NCBI GenBank assembly: GCA_004794785.1
Contig: SJOL01004636.1
Coordinates: forward strand, 1-64,000
Direction: 5' to 3'
Source: Opisthorchis felineus
Lineage: Eukaryota > Platyhelminthes > Trematoda > Opisthorchiida > Opisthorchiidae
DNA: 64,000 bases
Below are positions 46,083 through 58,695 of this stretch, in pieces; the first letter of the stretch is position 1; each line of letters begins with the position of its first letter. The notes beneath the pieces were generated by a model. The model had not been told where the DNA came from and made no database searches. It saw only the letters and a program-made list of their open reading frames with translations. Made by a program: the position numbers and the translations under genes.

Positions 46083-49000
46083 AACTGTACCCTTTAGTTA
46101 ATATGCTGTAGGCGGAAAACAAATATGATTAGAAGGTTGTGATTTTGCCTTTTGTGAAAGGAATGTTTTTTAGCCATTAGATGATGTAATTTTCTCTCCT
46201 GGCCTGTTTCAGGTGACGCGGAGGAGTGATTGAATGAAAATACAGCGTGTCATTTTCAGTCTCAGATTTGTCTGGTTTCCTCGGTTCGATCTGCAACCGA
46301 ACAATGGAGTCCGATTCGTAAAGAGATGTCGTCCCAAACACCAATGAAGATGTGTAAGCGGATATGTAGATATTGATTAACTCTGATAACTCAGCATGAA
46401 AGGTTCACATCGAGGGTCGAAATTCAGGATTTAAGTGATCAACCATAGCGATTCCACGAAAAGTCAAACAATTATTGTAGTAATTCTACAGAAGAGTAAA
46501 ACGTGAACCGGACAACTGAGACCACCGAACTCGAAGAGGAAGGCTTTGATACCCAGCGTCGTACCGTAAAGCACACTTAATAGTTAGCGATGCCGTGCCA
46601 GTAGATTAATATAGCGTTGAGAACAAATTTTTTAGGATCTTTTGGCCGGTTATCTTGGACTCCTAAACGTGTTTGGTTCCCATGCGTGTGCAGCGTATGT
46701 AGCCATGGGACGAATGTAGCTGGAACACGTATAAAACTATTGCTACAGGCTCACAAATTGCCACTGGCTGTATTCACAACGTGTCACCGTTCTGCCAGTG
46801 TTAAGCCTCCAAACAAATTGGAACTCTTTTCGTAGTGTAAAACACCACACTCATGGGAACAAGTTGTAGCAGATGATTTATGGAAAATATAACAAAAAAG
46901 GAAACATGGCGAGGAAGAGTGCCAAATGAATGAATAACGGGTCATTCGGGTCAACAAGCAATATTCTAGTATTCGGCTCCTTCGATATCTATGGCTCTCA
47001 TTCCAAGCGAACCCTTCAACTCCCTCTGGAAGGGATTCGCTCCCAGAAGAGATCCACTGACCTACAGTTCTTGCGAAACAACCGAAAGAGTGCTTCTATT
47101 CTGACCAAGTTCAGTCGTCACCCAAATGTTAGAGACAATTTTTCTTCGGTGGATTGTTGGGTGATAAAAATGTTTGCACATATTAAGGCATGAACGGACG
47201 GGGGAGTTGACAGTCAGTGCAATTAGGCGTCCAAGCGACTGCCGGTCGGTAGGGATAGCGAAGTGTTTTTCACCTCTTTTCCACTTATGCTAGCACACAC
47301 CTGGTTCGCGGCCGAAAACTGTCTTCATAAACAAACGGACGCATTTTGGAAACTTTCCACTGATTGATGGTAATCGCTATTTCCCGTTTTGATTCCCAGT
47401 CCAGTAGGCAAGTGGTCACAGATCATAAATACGGAAGAGGCCCACAAAAACGTGCATAATTGACTCAGGCGCGAGACTGATGACGCAGTATTGCTAAGAT
47501 GCCTCGATAACACTGAGAACCACTCGTTGTTATCGACGTGTCAGTCTTCGAATTGCCTACAAATGTCATCTCTTTCCTCGAAATCATCATCACTACTGGG
47601 TCAAATAGGACGATCGGCACACTGAGCTATTGGAAAATGAATTTGTGAACTGTTGTAAAAAATCAAACTATTCACATTGAATGACGCGGCTGTGCAGCTC
47701 AGTAGTTCTGAATTAGCTATTGCAAATTCAAGGGAGCGTCTGGCAGATGCCTTTGCATGTCATTCAAGAGAACAGTGTAGACAAAAGTTGACTCAGGTGC
47801 AATAGACGCGTGGTTTTTTCTGGCACCGTACCCTCGCTTCTGAACAGAAGAATTCGTTTCATTCAAATTTAGGTTATTCAAACTGCGTGGAATGATTTAA
47901 TCGCGGTGAAACTCACGAGTTGTCCGACTTTTTCAATAATGGCTTGAAAGATAGGGCTTGGCACATCCTGAGAACACAGACGACCAATAGGACGAGAGAA
48001 TTCCTCGAAATCCTCTCATTCCGTTTGTTTCATTTTCCATCAGACTTTCTATGAACTAAATGCCCTCGGTTTACTTGAGGTACTGGGGTCTATGTTAAAG
48101 TACACATGAAAACCAGGGTACACCTGTGTCAGTCACACGGGTATTTTAATTTAGTTGCCCACCATACTCTGTTATTACTTCTTTTAGGAGGAATAGGCTT
48201 TTTCTACGTGTTTCTGAAAACAGACTTACGGAAGTTTAGTACTAGTCACATCATTCTGTTCTGACTACATTCGAGCTTGTGTGCTGCATCAACTAATGGT
48301 GTGACTGCAGTATAGGGGCTTCGTTTTTTTTCTAATTTTCAACTTTTAACGTAGCACTAAAATCGTCGAGTATTATTCAGACTCTTTTTCAGTTTCGTAT
48401 GTTGTGATGTTCTAACAGGTTTGTGGAACATAACTGGCCAAGAAAATTGACTTTGGAGAGTCCTATTTGGTAAATCATACTGCATCGGGCAAAACAATCA
48501 GCACGTTTGTAGAAAATATTACGCCGTGTTTATTCATATTCAAGCAAAGTAGTGGAGTTAGCGTCAGGACGCTCAGAATATACTGGCTTTAAACCATTCT
48601 TCATCCTGGCAGGACACCAGGTACGGCGTTGAACCGTCACAGTCTATTGGACTTTTTCTAAATTGTTATGAAACAAAAAGCATTCACCAAAGCACTCGCT
48701 ATCCATTTGCTTTATTGTGTTTAAAGAATCAATGTCAACTTTGAGTGCAATGTAATTGTCGCCCTACTCAGAACGCCACGGTTTAGATATCTGATGGTGA
48801 CAGGTTTCAATAACCTTGGAGATTCGCACTGCCCATTAACTCTATCGGAGAAGAAATAATGCTTCTTAGCTTTCCAGAATTTATTCATACAGGTTCGCAT
48901 AGCACTGTTGAAACAAAGAGAACGCATATTCATTACTTACAAAAACACCATTGATTTTGGGGTGAAAATGGTGACAGACACATTTATTATGTTTGCTTTC

Positions 49001-50479
49001 TGGTTGCTAACGGCGTTGCTGGCCAGTCGGGTGATGTGTGACATCCGTGGCAGGTGAACGAACGGTCGGAATTCCCAGATTATCACATTTGATAACATTC
49101 GCCAAAATCCACAAAACTATTCTAACATACATTACAGTGAGACTGGACATTTTGGCACTAGAGAGGAGAGAAGTCAGAGGACTTAGGCTACACGAAATCG
49201 AAATACTGTCCGGCCACTCTGCTTGTCGCGAGTCTTCGAGTTTCACCGACGCTACGAGGACGACTACGGTGACAGCATAGCCTCACATCTATCAGAAAAC
49301 ATACATAAGAATAGTCAAGTTGTTTTCGGGATAAAGGTTAATCTGTAACCCTTGCCTGGTCAAGCGGCGGGCACATAAGAACCAGGCCGTCGGATCAACC
49401 TAATGAGCTATTTTCGAATCTTACCGTTCAACAAAGATCCAAAAACGTGGTTTCATGGGAACGATACTAAACAGGATATGGTGACGCAGCCTTTGTTTAT
49501 GGGTTGAAAAGCATTCTAGTGCAGTATAGTCTTTTTAATTCCAAAGAAAATTCAGGATGGCTGGTAACGTGGGGATTAACAAGTCCCGGCTATTTCGATG
49601 TGTCGGACAGAATAAAATCACTGGAGTGCAATGGCCACTGTAGGTAGGGGAAGTTGTGGTCAAAACTTGCGTCCCTAGTTTCGTGATTGAATATGATAGG
49701 ATACATGCCAACGTATTCTAACATAAGTCCTCTATCCTCTCAACTTAAACAGATAGTCAAACTTCGTATCAGTTCAATCAGACTCACTTAAAAGTGTTCC
49801 CAAATACCTAACCACATAGGTTATCAGTCACTAGAAATCCGCAAATACTACCTAGTTTAAAGCAGATCCCCAATTAACGTCTGTTTCAAAACATTACTGG
49901 CTACGTAAGCCAAAGTGATTTACTGTTATAGCTGTCAAAAAAAAAACAAGATGATAATCGACCTAATCGTCGAAGCTGTTAAACTGGAATGTTACCACCA
50001 ATCGGAGACTCGAACGGTCTTTTCTCTTTGGGCGGTTCCACGCCTGCGCAACCTCGTGTAAGCTGAACACGATGTAAAAACATGTGGTGATATTTTGAAA
50101 AATACAGCGACAAAAACTACTGCATCGTCTAACGTAAACGCTATCTATGTTATATTTAGTTACCAGTTTTCGAGACAGACTTATTTAACATATTTCCACT
50201 GAATTTTACGTGAACTTTGAACATGTGAGTCCACATATTTTGCCTCTGTAAATGTTTCCAGCGTAAATATCAAATTTGTTCAAGCTGCAGCAGGCGGGCC
50301 ATTCATTTGCGTACGGGGAAAACTGGGGTTAAAATAGTTCACTTTAGTCGAACTCGGAAATCAAGTTTTAAGTAGTCAAAAACACATGTTCACAAGTAAC
50401 GGGGAAACTAACATTTGCAGCAGAGCTATTCAAAGTAAGATAACCCGAACTACTGGAAAAATATTCCGGCATTTAAACA
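46083..50479. other. No gene recognised
   Basis: Frames such as 46930-47193 and 49038-49280 show no motif. No internal repeat that I can match. The last 100 bases may belong to the repeat that starts at 50480. Confidence 0.4.
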
Positions 50480-50755
50480 AATACACTCATTTGCATATCA
50501 ATTCGGTTTCCACGGGAGACTCAACAGAATCTGTCTTTTCTGATATTCTTCAACTGAATGTGCTGCACAAAGGTCGCCTCACGTTTTAATTGGTACGATA
50601 TTCGAGATGTCATAGTACATTTTCATAAGGGAAACTACTTACAATGTTGCTCAAAACCCTTACGCAGTCCACGACCAGCTTCGCCCTTATTGGGCTCATC
50701 AGGTAGGCGCAGTCCCCGAGTTTCCGTCAACTTTATGTTGACGAAGAAGAATATC
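50480..50755 (-). repeat. Hammerhead-bearing repeat, minus copy (retrozyme-like)
   Basis: On the minus strand the order is: hammerhead (50707-50657), TTTTGAGCAACATTGTAAG, ATCTCGAATATCGTACC, GCACATTCAGTTGAAG, GTTGAGTCTCCCGTG, TGATATGCAAATGAG. The plus copy immediately downstream contains the last block, then a roughly 60-base spacer, then a second hammerhead. Combining the two suggests a unit of about 290 bases from ribozyme to ribozyme. No coding capacity. No tRNA-like boxes were seen, which separates it from the SINE family. Confidence 0.75.
50657..50707 (-). ncRNA. Type I hammerhead ribozyme, minus copy
   Basis: CCTAC (stem I), CTGATGA, stem II GCCC/GGGC with loop AATAA, GAA then GC, TGGTCGTGGACTGC, then GTAAGG. 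Stem II is perfect. Stem I pairs CCTAC with GTAAGG around one bulged A. The base after GAA is G instead of A, and the expected GTC cleavage triplet appears as TGC, so this copy is probably inactive. The plus copy nearby has GAAAC and GTC, which supports the consensus. Confidence 0.72.
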
Positions 50756-50765
50756 TGAAACGAGG

Positions 50766-50960
50766 GACTCAGTTGAGTCTCTCATGAAAACCAAATTGAT
50801 ATGCAAATGAGTGTATCCGTCGAAATCTGTCCAAGTAGAACATTAGGTTGAGGGAACCTCTGTGACTGCACCTATCTGATGAGCCCCAGAAAGACCGAAA
50901 CTGGTCGTGGACTGTCAGAGTTTTCAAGAAGTTTGTAAGTGGTTTCCTTGATATCCCCGC
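50766..50960 (+). repeat. Hammerhead-bearing repeat, plus copy
   Basis: Order on the plus strand: GTTGAGTCTCTCATG, TGATATGCAAATGAGTG, a spacer, a hammerhead at 50870-50922, then TTTGTAAGTGGTTTCC matching the sequence after the ribozyme of the minus copy. The two copies lie head to head about 10 bases apart. Confidence 0.75.
50870..50922 (+). ncRNA. Hammerhead ribozyme motif, plus copy
   Basis: CTGATGA at 50876, a degraded stem II (GCCCC versus GACC), GAAAC at 50897-50901, and stem III made of AC and GTC against GAC and GT. A GTC cleavage triplet follows at 50914-50916. The core and cleavage triplet are intact. Stem I (ACCTAT against AGAG) is poor. It complements the minus copy, where the stems are good but the triplet is lost. 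Confidence 0.65.
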
Positions 50961-53900
50961 ATTTTTTATATTCTGATAGATAACAGTAGGTATCTCGCTG
51001 GGTAAGCACTGTGAAGATGATTTAATATCAATTTAAGACGACGCAACAACTCTAAAACCGCACTGCGTGCAACCATGAATGAATCTTCGAACTCACTATT
51101 CAATTCCCTTGCTGCTCGCTCATCATTCGTTCATCCAATTAGTCACATGAAGCGGTGCACACAGTGACACACACCCCCACATGTATAGACCAGAGTGAGA
51201 AACCACAACGGTCGGACTACTGATGAGTTTTCCGATCGCAAATTGCCTTTCGTTGCTCACTCGATGGATCTAGGCAAACAATTCGATGAACAGTAAAGAA
51301 CAGTTTCCACTTGGTCCTTGTGTGGGTAACACGAGAAGGAATCTATAACCAGGCAGACAGTAGGGCAGAATCAGGGAGTATCGCTCACCAGGTGGCTAGC
51401 TTTGCATGCTGACTCATTCGGACAAACTTTCGTTCAATCTGGATTCGTCCGTTCTGCATGTTTAGTTTGTCTCACCTCACCGTAAGCACGAGTGAAGCAC
51501 AGATGCCTCTAGAAACACCTAGGTTCCAGGATGTGCAACAGTCCAACATGAACAGAAATACAGCGTGCGATTAAGCGAAGGGTAAGTGTCAGGAAGGTCA
51601 GATTCCAGAAGATTATTCCACAATACGCGAAATTTACTGAGACCCTCAACTCCACTAAACGCCGATCAGACAGCTCTGGACCAAAGTCAGACAGTGCGAG
51701 ACAGCCTTGGATCAAGGTCAGACGGTACCCCTCAATATGTAGCTCGAGGGCACTCGTTTGTTGCAATGAAGCTGTTGTGTCCCTTGTCGGCGAGTCTTTT
51801 TTTCCGGCACTAGGCACTGGAGCGGGGACAGCAGTCAGTCAGTAAGACGTGTGCACCATCGACTAACCTGCGAGCTTCCATGGTCGTATCTCACAGATAC
51901 GTAAGTCTCGCATAGGTAATAAATTGTTCCTCATTTAACTAGCGTTGGCAAGCCTTTGGAGAATGCAAAAACCGACGGTGGGTTGCTTGTCGCCAAATGA
52001 GTGAATCGGCAAAATATAAGTCATGCCGATTTAGGTTACCTACCACAGCTGTTGCACGTCAGCGTTTTTTGGAAACATTTTATTCAGAGCGTCCTCAGAA
52101 CTTGGAAAGCCAAACATATTTCTTATCATGACAAACAAGTATGCATCTCACATGCATGTTAGAGTAGTCCAGGCCAATTCTAAATACTTCATTTGTCATG
52201 ACTTATGTGATTCTGAAAGAATGGGGCACGGTTTCTGAACGCTTTTCAAATGGCCCGAACAGCAGTGCCATGAAAAGCCAGACAAAAGCTGCTACATTCA
52301 AGCAATCACTTTCCGGCAATTCACGCGAATAGCGTTTAGCTTGACATTCATCTGTTCTGATGCAAACTTCATAAATTGGATGAATGTGTTTATTGAAGTC
52401 GATACAAGTGTGAACAAACGAGCCAAATGAATCTTCAGTCTTCAGTCAACTGAGCAGTCATTGTTTTAGAATGGTCTCTTTACCAAACCATGCTGAAACG
52501 ATGCTTCTGTCTGTTCGGATAGTTGGCGTGTGATTGAGAGTAGTGTAGGATTGCGGACCTGAGGAGCTGATGGATAACACAAATGATATCCGCAACTTGC
52601 AATACGTCTTTCGCAAGTCTAAACATAGCTTACCTAAGAAGCCAAGTCATTACCGTCATAATGTGTCCCATAGGTTCACCCACGTCTAATGTCATTACCG
52701 AATAAAGCACTGTTAAGCGCCTCATCGGGGTATGAAAATTGGTATCCAACTAAAAGATAATTTGCAACAACTAACAGGGGACAATTTGTTCAAGCGCAGA
52801 AGTCTTCTGGCCCTTAAATCAAAGATAAACGGGGTGATATAAACGAACAGGCGCACCACGCACGGCGCCATATAACTCGAGCGCATGCTCTCAAATGGCT
52901 CCGAATTTAGGATGTATAAATGAATTATAATTGTCTTGTAAAAGTGCGACGTGTGACGAATGGCTGATATCCACGAAAGTTTACCGGAGAAAAATGACAC
53001 AGGTCACAGAGTAAAAATGTGATATTTATCGCGGTTGCTATGCAATCCCGATAAAACGTCAGGAATGAGATGCTGCCAGGGTGCCCTAGCCCTAAAAAAC
53101 AATGGGAAAGCAGGTAGTGAGTTCCTTCTACAAACAACCCACAATCTATCATGAAACCAGTCACAATACACCGACTTCCGGGAAAGTTGATGAGGTTACT
53201 ATCCATAATGTAACCACATTCATTTTGTTCCGGAAAATTTGATAAGTGAAATACAGCTGGTTTGGCTTGCGTACAGGGCATAGAATCGAGGAGAAATGCG
53301 ACCAAATGCACTGATAAAGTTGGGAATACGGACGGGAGATTGCTAGATCTCATCGATTGGAATAAAGGTCCTTTCATCGGATTTGGACACACAAATTATC
53401 AGACCAAATCAACTCTCTGGCAGTTTATGTCCCAAATCGTCAGGCGCTTCATCTGCCCGACCGGAAGATGTTGTAGTCCTTTGCGCGACTCGTAAGATAA
53501 CCTCAAGGTGTGTGGAACACGAACCCAGTAGTGCTTCCACCAAACCTTCATCCAAGTGAAGCCACCTCTCGGCTAACACCAATTGACTGCAGTTCGGTGT
53601 GATTTGGTGTGGAATTGACACATTTTGATCCACTAACTCAGTTGCCTCGAAGAATACTGTGGGTGCACACAAGCCAAATGACCCCAAAATAAATAGGAGC
53701 AGGATGCAAAACACGGCACTTAACACCAACTAGGCGTTAGATCACTTGCGTCACAGACACGCCATTTTCCGAGGCGGTTAAGTCTCTTGAAATTGATTTT
53801 CATCTGCATGCCACATAACTACCACAGCTGTCAGCTTATGGATTAGTCATTTTCAAGAGGGACCGCTTCTCGAATGAAGTTCCTTTCTGAGGGACCCTTA

Positions 53901-56184
53901 TTGGTGATTAGTCAGACAGATATTTACATCTCTGCGATCAAATCCTTCATTATTATCATTAACCTACTCAAAATACTGTACTACTTTTTTGTGGACTGTA
54001 AAAGATCGATTTTATTGGCTTCGGGTGATAACCTCCCCCGTCAATATATCCTTTAACTTCCCCATTGAAAGCTTGAAGGATAAAGGTAAAAACTTTCTGA
54101 TATCTCCTCGACATGATCCCTTCCATCTCCTACATGTTGGACGAGGAAGCCGTCTTCCACGGCATCTCTTAACGCGCCTTTCTTACCAGATCGCTGATTG
54201 TAAAAACTTTGTAGTCCCGTATTCGATTCGACATATGGCCCCACCGTTGCGTTTTAACTGTGAAATTTCGAAGGTGCTTCAATATGAGCCGGTCTGGTCT
54301 AAGTTCTCTATTCATTAGGATGAGACCCGGTCCAAATGTTACAATTATTCTTTCTTCCTTTATTCGTAAGTACTTGTGCTCTTTTAAATATCTGTTAAAG
54401 TGCTCATCTTAAGACTTGCCAGCAATGACAAGTGGACAAAGTCCTTTCTTTTCTTTTCTTGTCTTGGTGCACCATCGTCTTGGACTGACTGACGCAATGC
54501 TCACAACATTTGATCGTGCCAGGGGAGAGGACAGTTCGTTTGGAGCCAAGCATTCGGCTTAAACAAGTAACACTCGAGGCGTGGTTAGGTGTGTAAATAT
54601 AACCGTTTTTCACTTAAGAATCATAGGAAATTGTATCCTCATTCATTTCAAACGTCCACGAGATCAAGGCGGTATTTCGAGGAAGCAAGTGGTCAAAAGG
54701 TGAGGCGCTCTAGGGATCCAGTTTCACTTACGACACAGTTTTGGATTAATTGTTGCCCCTCTGAGTTCATCTTATCAACCTTTCACGAATCAGCGTATAA
54801 GGCAGATATAAAGTAGATCTTGAAACAAAAAAACTACTATATCTCTTTCTCCGTCTGACAGCATATTTGCGAAAGACCAATCAAGTCACACAGTTCGTCG
54901 ATCAGTCTGTCAAATATGTGCGTGTATTTGTGTCTGCTTTGCGATGTATTTATATCTGCCTCAGGCAGTTTTCAAATGGACTGTCTTTGGTTATTCACAG
55001 CCACCGAAGTTTGTCCAAACTTTCGGAATCTTCCTTTCATTTTATTTAGAGTGCCTGACCCAAGAGCTCTGACGCGGAAACAAAGCATTTCCACTTGGGG
55101 GTTGATCGAAACTCGGTAGTCAGGAAACCAAATTTTCAGTAAAAAATTGTACAATTGCACTCATGATCAAGTGAAGAGTTGGAGGAGAGTTTGCCCAGAG
55201 AAAACCGGGAGAATTATAAACTTTAGGGGATTGTTGTCCTACCAAAAGTGGTACTTATGAAAGTGAGGGAACCCATAGGGAAATTGAAGAAGACGCCTTC
55301 GAGAATAGCCACAATGTTGCTGTCAGGGTACATTACTCTCTTTGAATAAGTTTGGTCGCTTATGGTCCACTACTTCGAAAATTTGCAGGTTCCAAACGGT
55401 TGCAGCTTTTTACTCGGATTGGAGCAGTCATTGCTATTTCAGTGTTGCGTCGTAAACTGTATCTCACCGAGTTTATTCAGCCTCTTTTGCTCACCAAAAT
55501 TCCTCAGCGCACCCAAGCGGACGATCTAGTTTAAAAAAATAACCACTGGAAGTTGCAAGTACTTAACGCTTCATGTCCTTCCCTAAGCCTGCAGATAATC
55601 TCTCTCTGTCATTTATGGGTGAGTGCTGAGTCAGAAACTCCCCCTGGTGAGACTAAACACACAGTGGTAGCAAGGCTTCAGCATTTTTATGGCCTCTTTT
55701 TCATATAGTTTAAACACGAAAATGACAGTCTGCTGGCATTCGTTCGAGACACTCATATGAAGCTTAACTTTCAAACAGAAGTTAATTCCATCAAAAAACA
55801 AGAAGATGCATGTATGAAGTAACAGACTATTCAGTGTGCCAGTTGGTGGGTTTGCTATTATTAAGTCACCATACTGCGCATGTGAGTACATATTGAGCGA
55901 GTCAGTCCACAGGATCATATTAATCATAAACCGCCTTTTTACTGATGCACTAAGACTTATTTGGGAACAAAGGTGCCTTGTTACATGTCAGACAAGCAGA
56001 AGGGATACATTTTTGATCTTTCTTGAGGGAACTCTCGAGAAAAAATGTGCTTCAGAAACTCGTCTGTGGTCGCAGCTAAATTACGGTCACCTAAGCGTTC
56101 CCAATGCTGTTTGTCACTTCAACGAAACAACCCCTTATAGCCCTTCTAGAGAGGTAGTAGCTTCAAAGCTGAAAACTGATGTCA
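50961..56184. other. No gene recognised
   Basis: The largest frames (52925-53392 minus, 53409-53729 minus) begin at GTG and TTG and show no splice-compatible gene structure. No repeat that I can match within the window. Confidence 0.4.
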
Positions 56185-56360
56185 TGAACGAGAGACTCAG
56201 GTGGAATTCAGGTGAGTCTCCTGTGAAAATCAAACTGGTACGCAAATGAGTGTATTTGGCGAATTTCATGCAATTTGTTTTCGAGCAGAAAATGAGGCTG
56301 ACGGGATTGAGCCTACTTGATGAGCGTAAAGAAGGGCTGTGGAATGGTTTTCAACAACCT
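56185..56360 (+). repeat. Hammerhead-associated repeat, decayed copy
   Basis: GTGAGTCTCCTGTG, GCAAATGAGTGTATTTGGCG and TTGATGAGCG follow the same order as 50766-50960. The ribozyme core has decayed: CTGATGA became TTGATGA and GAAAC is gone. Confidence 0.68.
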
Positions 56361-57861
56361 TATGAGCAGGGTGTTACGTCTGAACTTCTTTCGTCTTTGC
56401 TAATGGACGGAAAAACTGAAGAGGAGGACAAGGAATGACCAATTGCGTTACTGAAAAGCGCCTAATAATGATATTAGTTCTCAGGTCCTATTTTCACCAC
56501 ACTTTCAAGGAACAGATAGCCGGTGCTAACGCAGTTCATAATTCTGGAAGTAGCCTTTGTATTTTGAGTTCATAGCAAAGCACAAAGTACGACACCAGAA
56601 CGGTTCATCCAGTGGAGCATCGTAGGCTTTAATCTGTTTTTTCATAGACAAATACCATTGTGCTCTATTTCTCCTTTTCCGTTCAATGAAACCGACTCGT
56701 ATATGCTTCTGATCTACGAACTTCATTAGAAGGAAATAACCGGTCTGCGAAATTTCATTTTTATACATTAACTAATAACAACAAAGTACAAGATCTGGTT
56801 GTTCTCGTTATTGCCATCTCCCGTCCGGTATTATGTTCAATAGGACTGCCTAAGGTTATGAACGACACGGTAGCAATGAACTTCTTTCAATCGAGAAATT
56901 TGATGTTATTTCAGGAATCCACGGACCAGGCTAAATAGTACTTAGCCTACATGTAGAGGTGTATAACTGTGCATGAAATGAACAACCGGTATGTCCTTGT
57001 TTACCGTTGGCGAAATCGTGTACTGGTTAGAAAATTTGCACAAGAATGGGTTATTCCCGGGGCAGGTAAAATGATTCTTACTCTATCGATAAAGATCATT
57101 TTTCAGCCCACAAGAAAAGTGCTCGGCATTCATGCACCATTACTAACCCAAATATCAATCGATCATACACTGACTTCATCAAATTGCAGATGATAGAAGG
57201 GATAAATATCGTGTAAGTACACCCACCTAGACTTAGTGGCATTAGGAAGCCCAGTTCATTTGTCAAGTTCTGTTTTGCACCGTCGACGTGAGAAAAATCT
57301 TGTTTGATTGAGATACGTTTGGCAGCCAGAGTTTGCCTTTACTCGCAACAGCAGTTTGAAGTGAGGTATCTGAGAGCCAGTGTTACCTTCCAAGTTAGAT
57401 AACACTGGTCTTACCCTGATTCAGTGTGATTAAAACCATCAAAGAGTTAAGCTATGAATTCAGCAACCAAGGAGAAAAGTCTACATTCACCTCAATGTGT
57501 AACAAAAATAGCTATGTTAAGTCATTCGTTAGTTTGGCCCTGGTTGAAAAAGTTCTGGGAACAATTGATCCCAGTATGGAAACTTCTTATCATTACAAAA
57601 CGCCTACATATTCGTGCTAAAGTATATCGGTTAAATTCTTCGGATGACCTATTGAGCATGAATGTTTTCTGCATCTCCACGACTGATTGACTTGTTTCAC
57701 TTAGACTGCCTCTACAACCCAATCTAGGCAATGAAGTTGACTTGGTCACGTGCTTATCACCGTATCGACCTTGGGTTCAAATACATAGTGTCATACTATG
57801 TGATCTTCAGCACATAATTCAACTGCCAGAAAAACAGGAGATATCTCAGTAGTAAACTGGG
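56361..57861. other. No gene recognised; upstream of tetraspanin
   Basis: No exon-like frame. The tetraspanin 5' untranslated region must lie at its right end. No promoter element that I can defend. Confidence 0.4.
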
Positions 57862-58695
57862 ATGGCAGTGCGTGTTAACACCCGCATTTTTGTTTGGGCA
57901 CTATTGTGCGTGTGGCTATTTGTTTCCACTTTATTTCTCGGAACTGGCATGTTGTTGCTCTACATTTACGACTCGACCGTGCAGGCCATCTTTGGTGCAC
58001 CTTTGACGCGTCTCTCGCAGACTTGCGCGATTATTCTATCAGGTTGGACTTTGGTTACCTTTGGTGCTGCAATTCGAACTGCTAGGGCAAATAGAAGGTC
58101 CGTGGCTATGATGTTTTTCCTATTCGCTTTGATTGGCTTCGCAGGAGAAATGCTGGTCATGATTACATTGGCTCGCTATCGAGAAAACGTATTTGGCCTT
58201 ACCCTACTGCACGATTCAACTGTGCGACTGGTTCGTAGCTACCAACTATCCGATGTGGCCAGAAAAACGCTGGATATGATTCATTCCCGGTTTGAGTGTT
58301 GTGGCGTGGACGAATGGCATCGTGAGTGGAAGGACGTAGACCCCTTCCCCCCAAGAATGGATGGAGATACTCAGGAACCGTGGGTGCCCGCCTCATGTTG
58401 CATCGGGATCCTGAAGATTGACCCGACCTGCGGCTTTGCAAAGATACGCGGACCACAAACGATGGCTCAGCTGGTGAAGCAAGAAGAATACGGTATGCAA
58501 ACCGTTGTCCCTGCACCATGGTACTCGCGGATAATAAACGAACCGTGCCCGGAAAAAATTTTCGGATGGCTAGAAGAGGTTCCAGTCTACACACTGATGG
58601 TTGGGCTATCGATTTCCGTCTCTCGAATGATGCTAACAATCCATGCCGTCTTCGGCTACACCGATAGCAGAAGAAAACGGGCTAAACGTCGATAG
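57862..58695 (+). CDS. Tetraspanin, single exon, 277 aa
   Basis: A four-pass membrane protein of the tetraspanin family. These organise membrane microdomains and in flukes are prominent in tegument and extracellular vesicles. Hydrophobic segments lie at about 11-36, 54-72, 82-103 and 241-264. Glu96 lies in the third, a position where tetraspanins keep a polar residue. The large extracellular loop (about 104-240) has the CCG signature at 146-148, PASCC at 177-180, Cys190 and Cys229, giving six cysteines that can form three disulphides. The tail is strongly basic (RRKRAKRR at the end). The ATG is preceded by an in-frame TAA at 57853-57855. The whole coding region is one uninterrupted exon, unusual since fluke tetraspanin genes generally have introns. 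It may be a retrocopy, yet all family features remain intact. Subfamily not determined. Confidence 0.92.
   Translation: MAVRVNTRIFVWALLCVWLFVSTLFLGTGMLLLYIYDSTVQAIFGAPLTRLSQTCAIILSGWTLVTFGAAIRTARANRRSVAMMFFLFALIGFAGEMLVMITLARYRENVFGLTLLHDSTVRLVRSYQLSDVARKTLDMIHSRFECCGVDEWHREWKDVDPFPPRMDGDTQEPWVPASCCIGILKIDPTCGFAKIRGPQTMAQLVKQEEYGMQTVVPAPWYSRIINEPCPEKIFGWLEEVPVYTLMVGLSISVSRMMLTIHAVFGYTDSRRKRAKRR

Noticed and set aside
52925..53392. 155-codon minus-strand frame with many cysteines
   Set aside because: Starts at GTG, no convincing splice sites, and one frame of this length is expected by chance in 64 kb.
53409..53729. Minus-strand frame with a signal-peptide-like hydrophobic N-terminus, possible secreted protein
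   Set aside because: It opens at TTG directly after a stop codon, with no ATG and no acceptor that would make it an internal exon. The hydrophobic run is probably chance.
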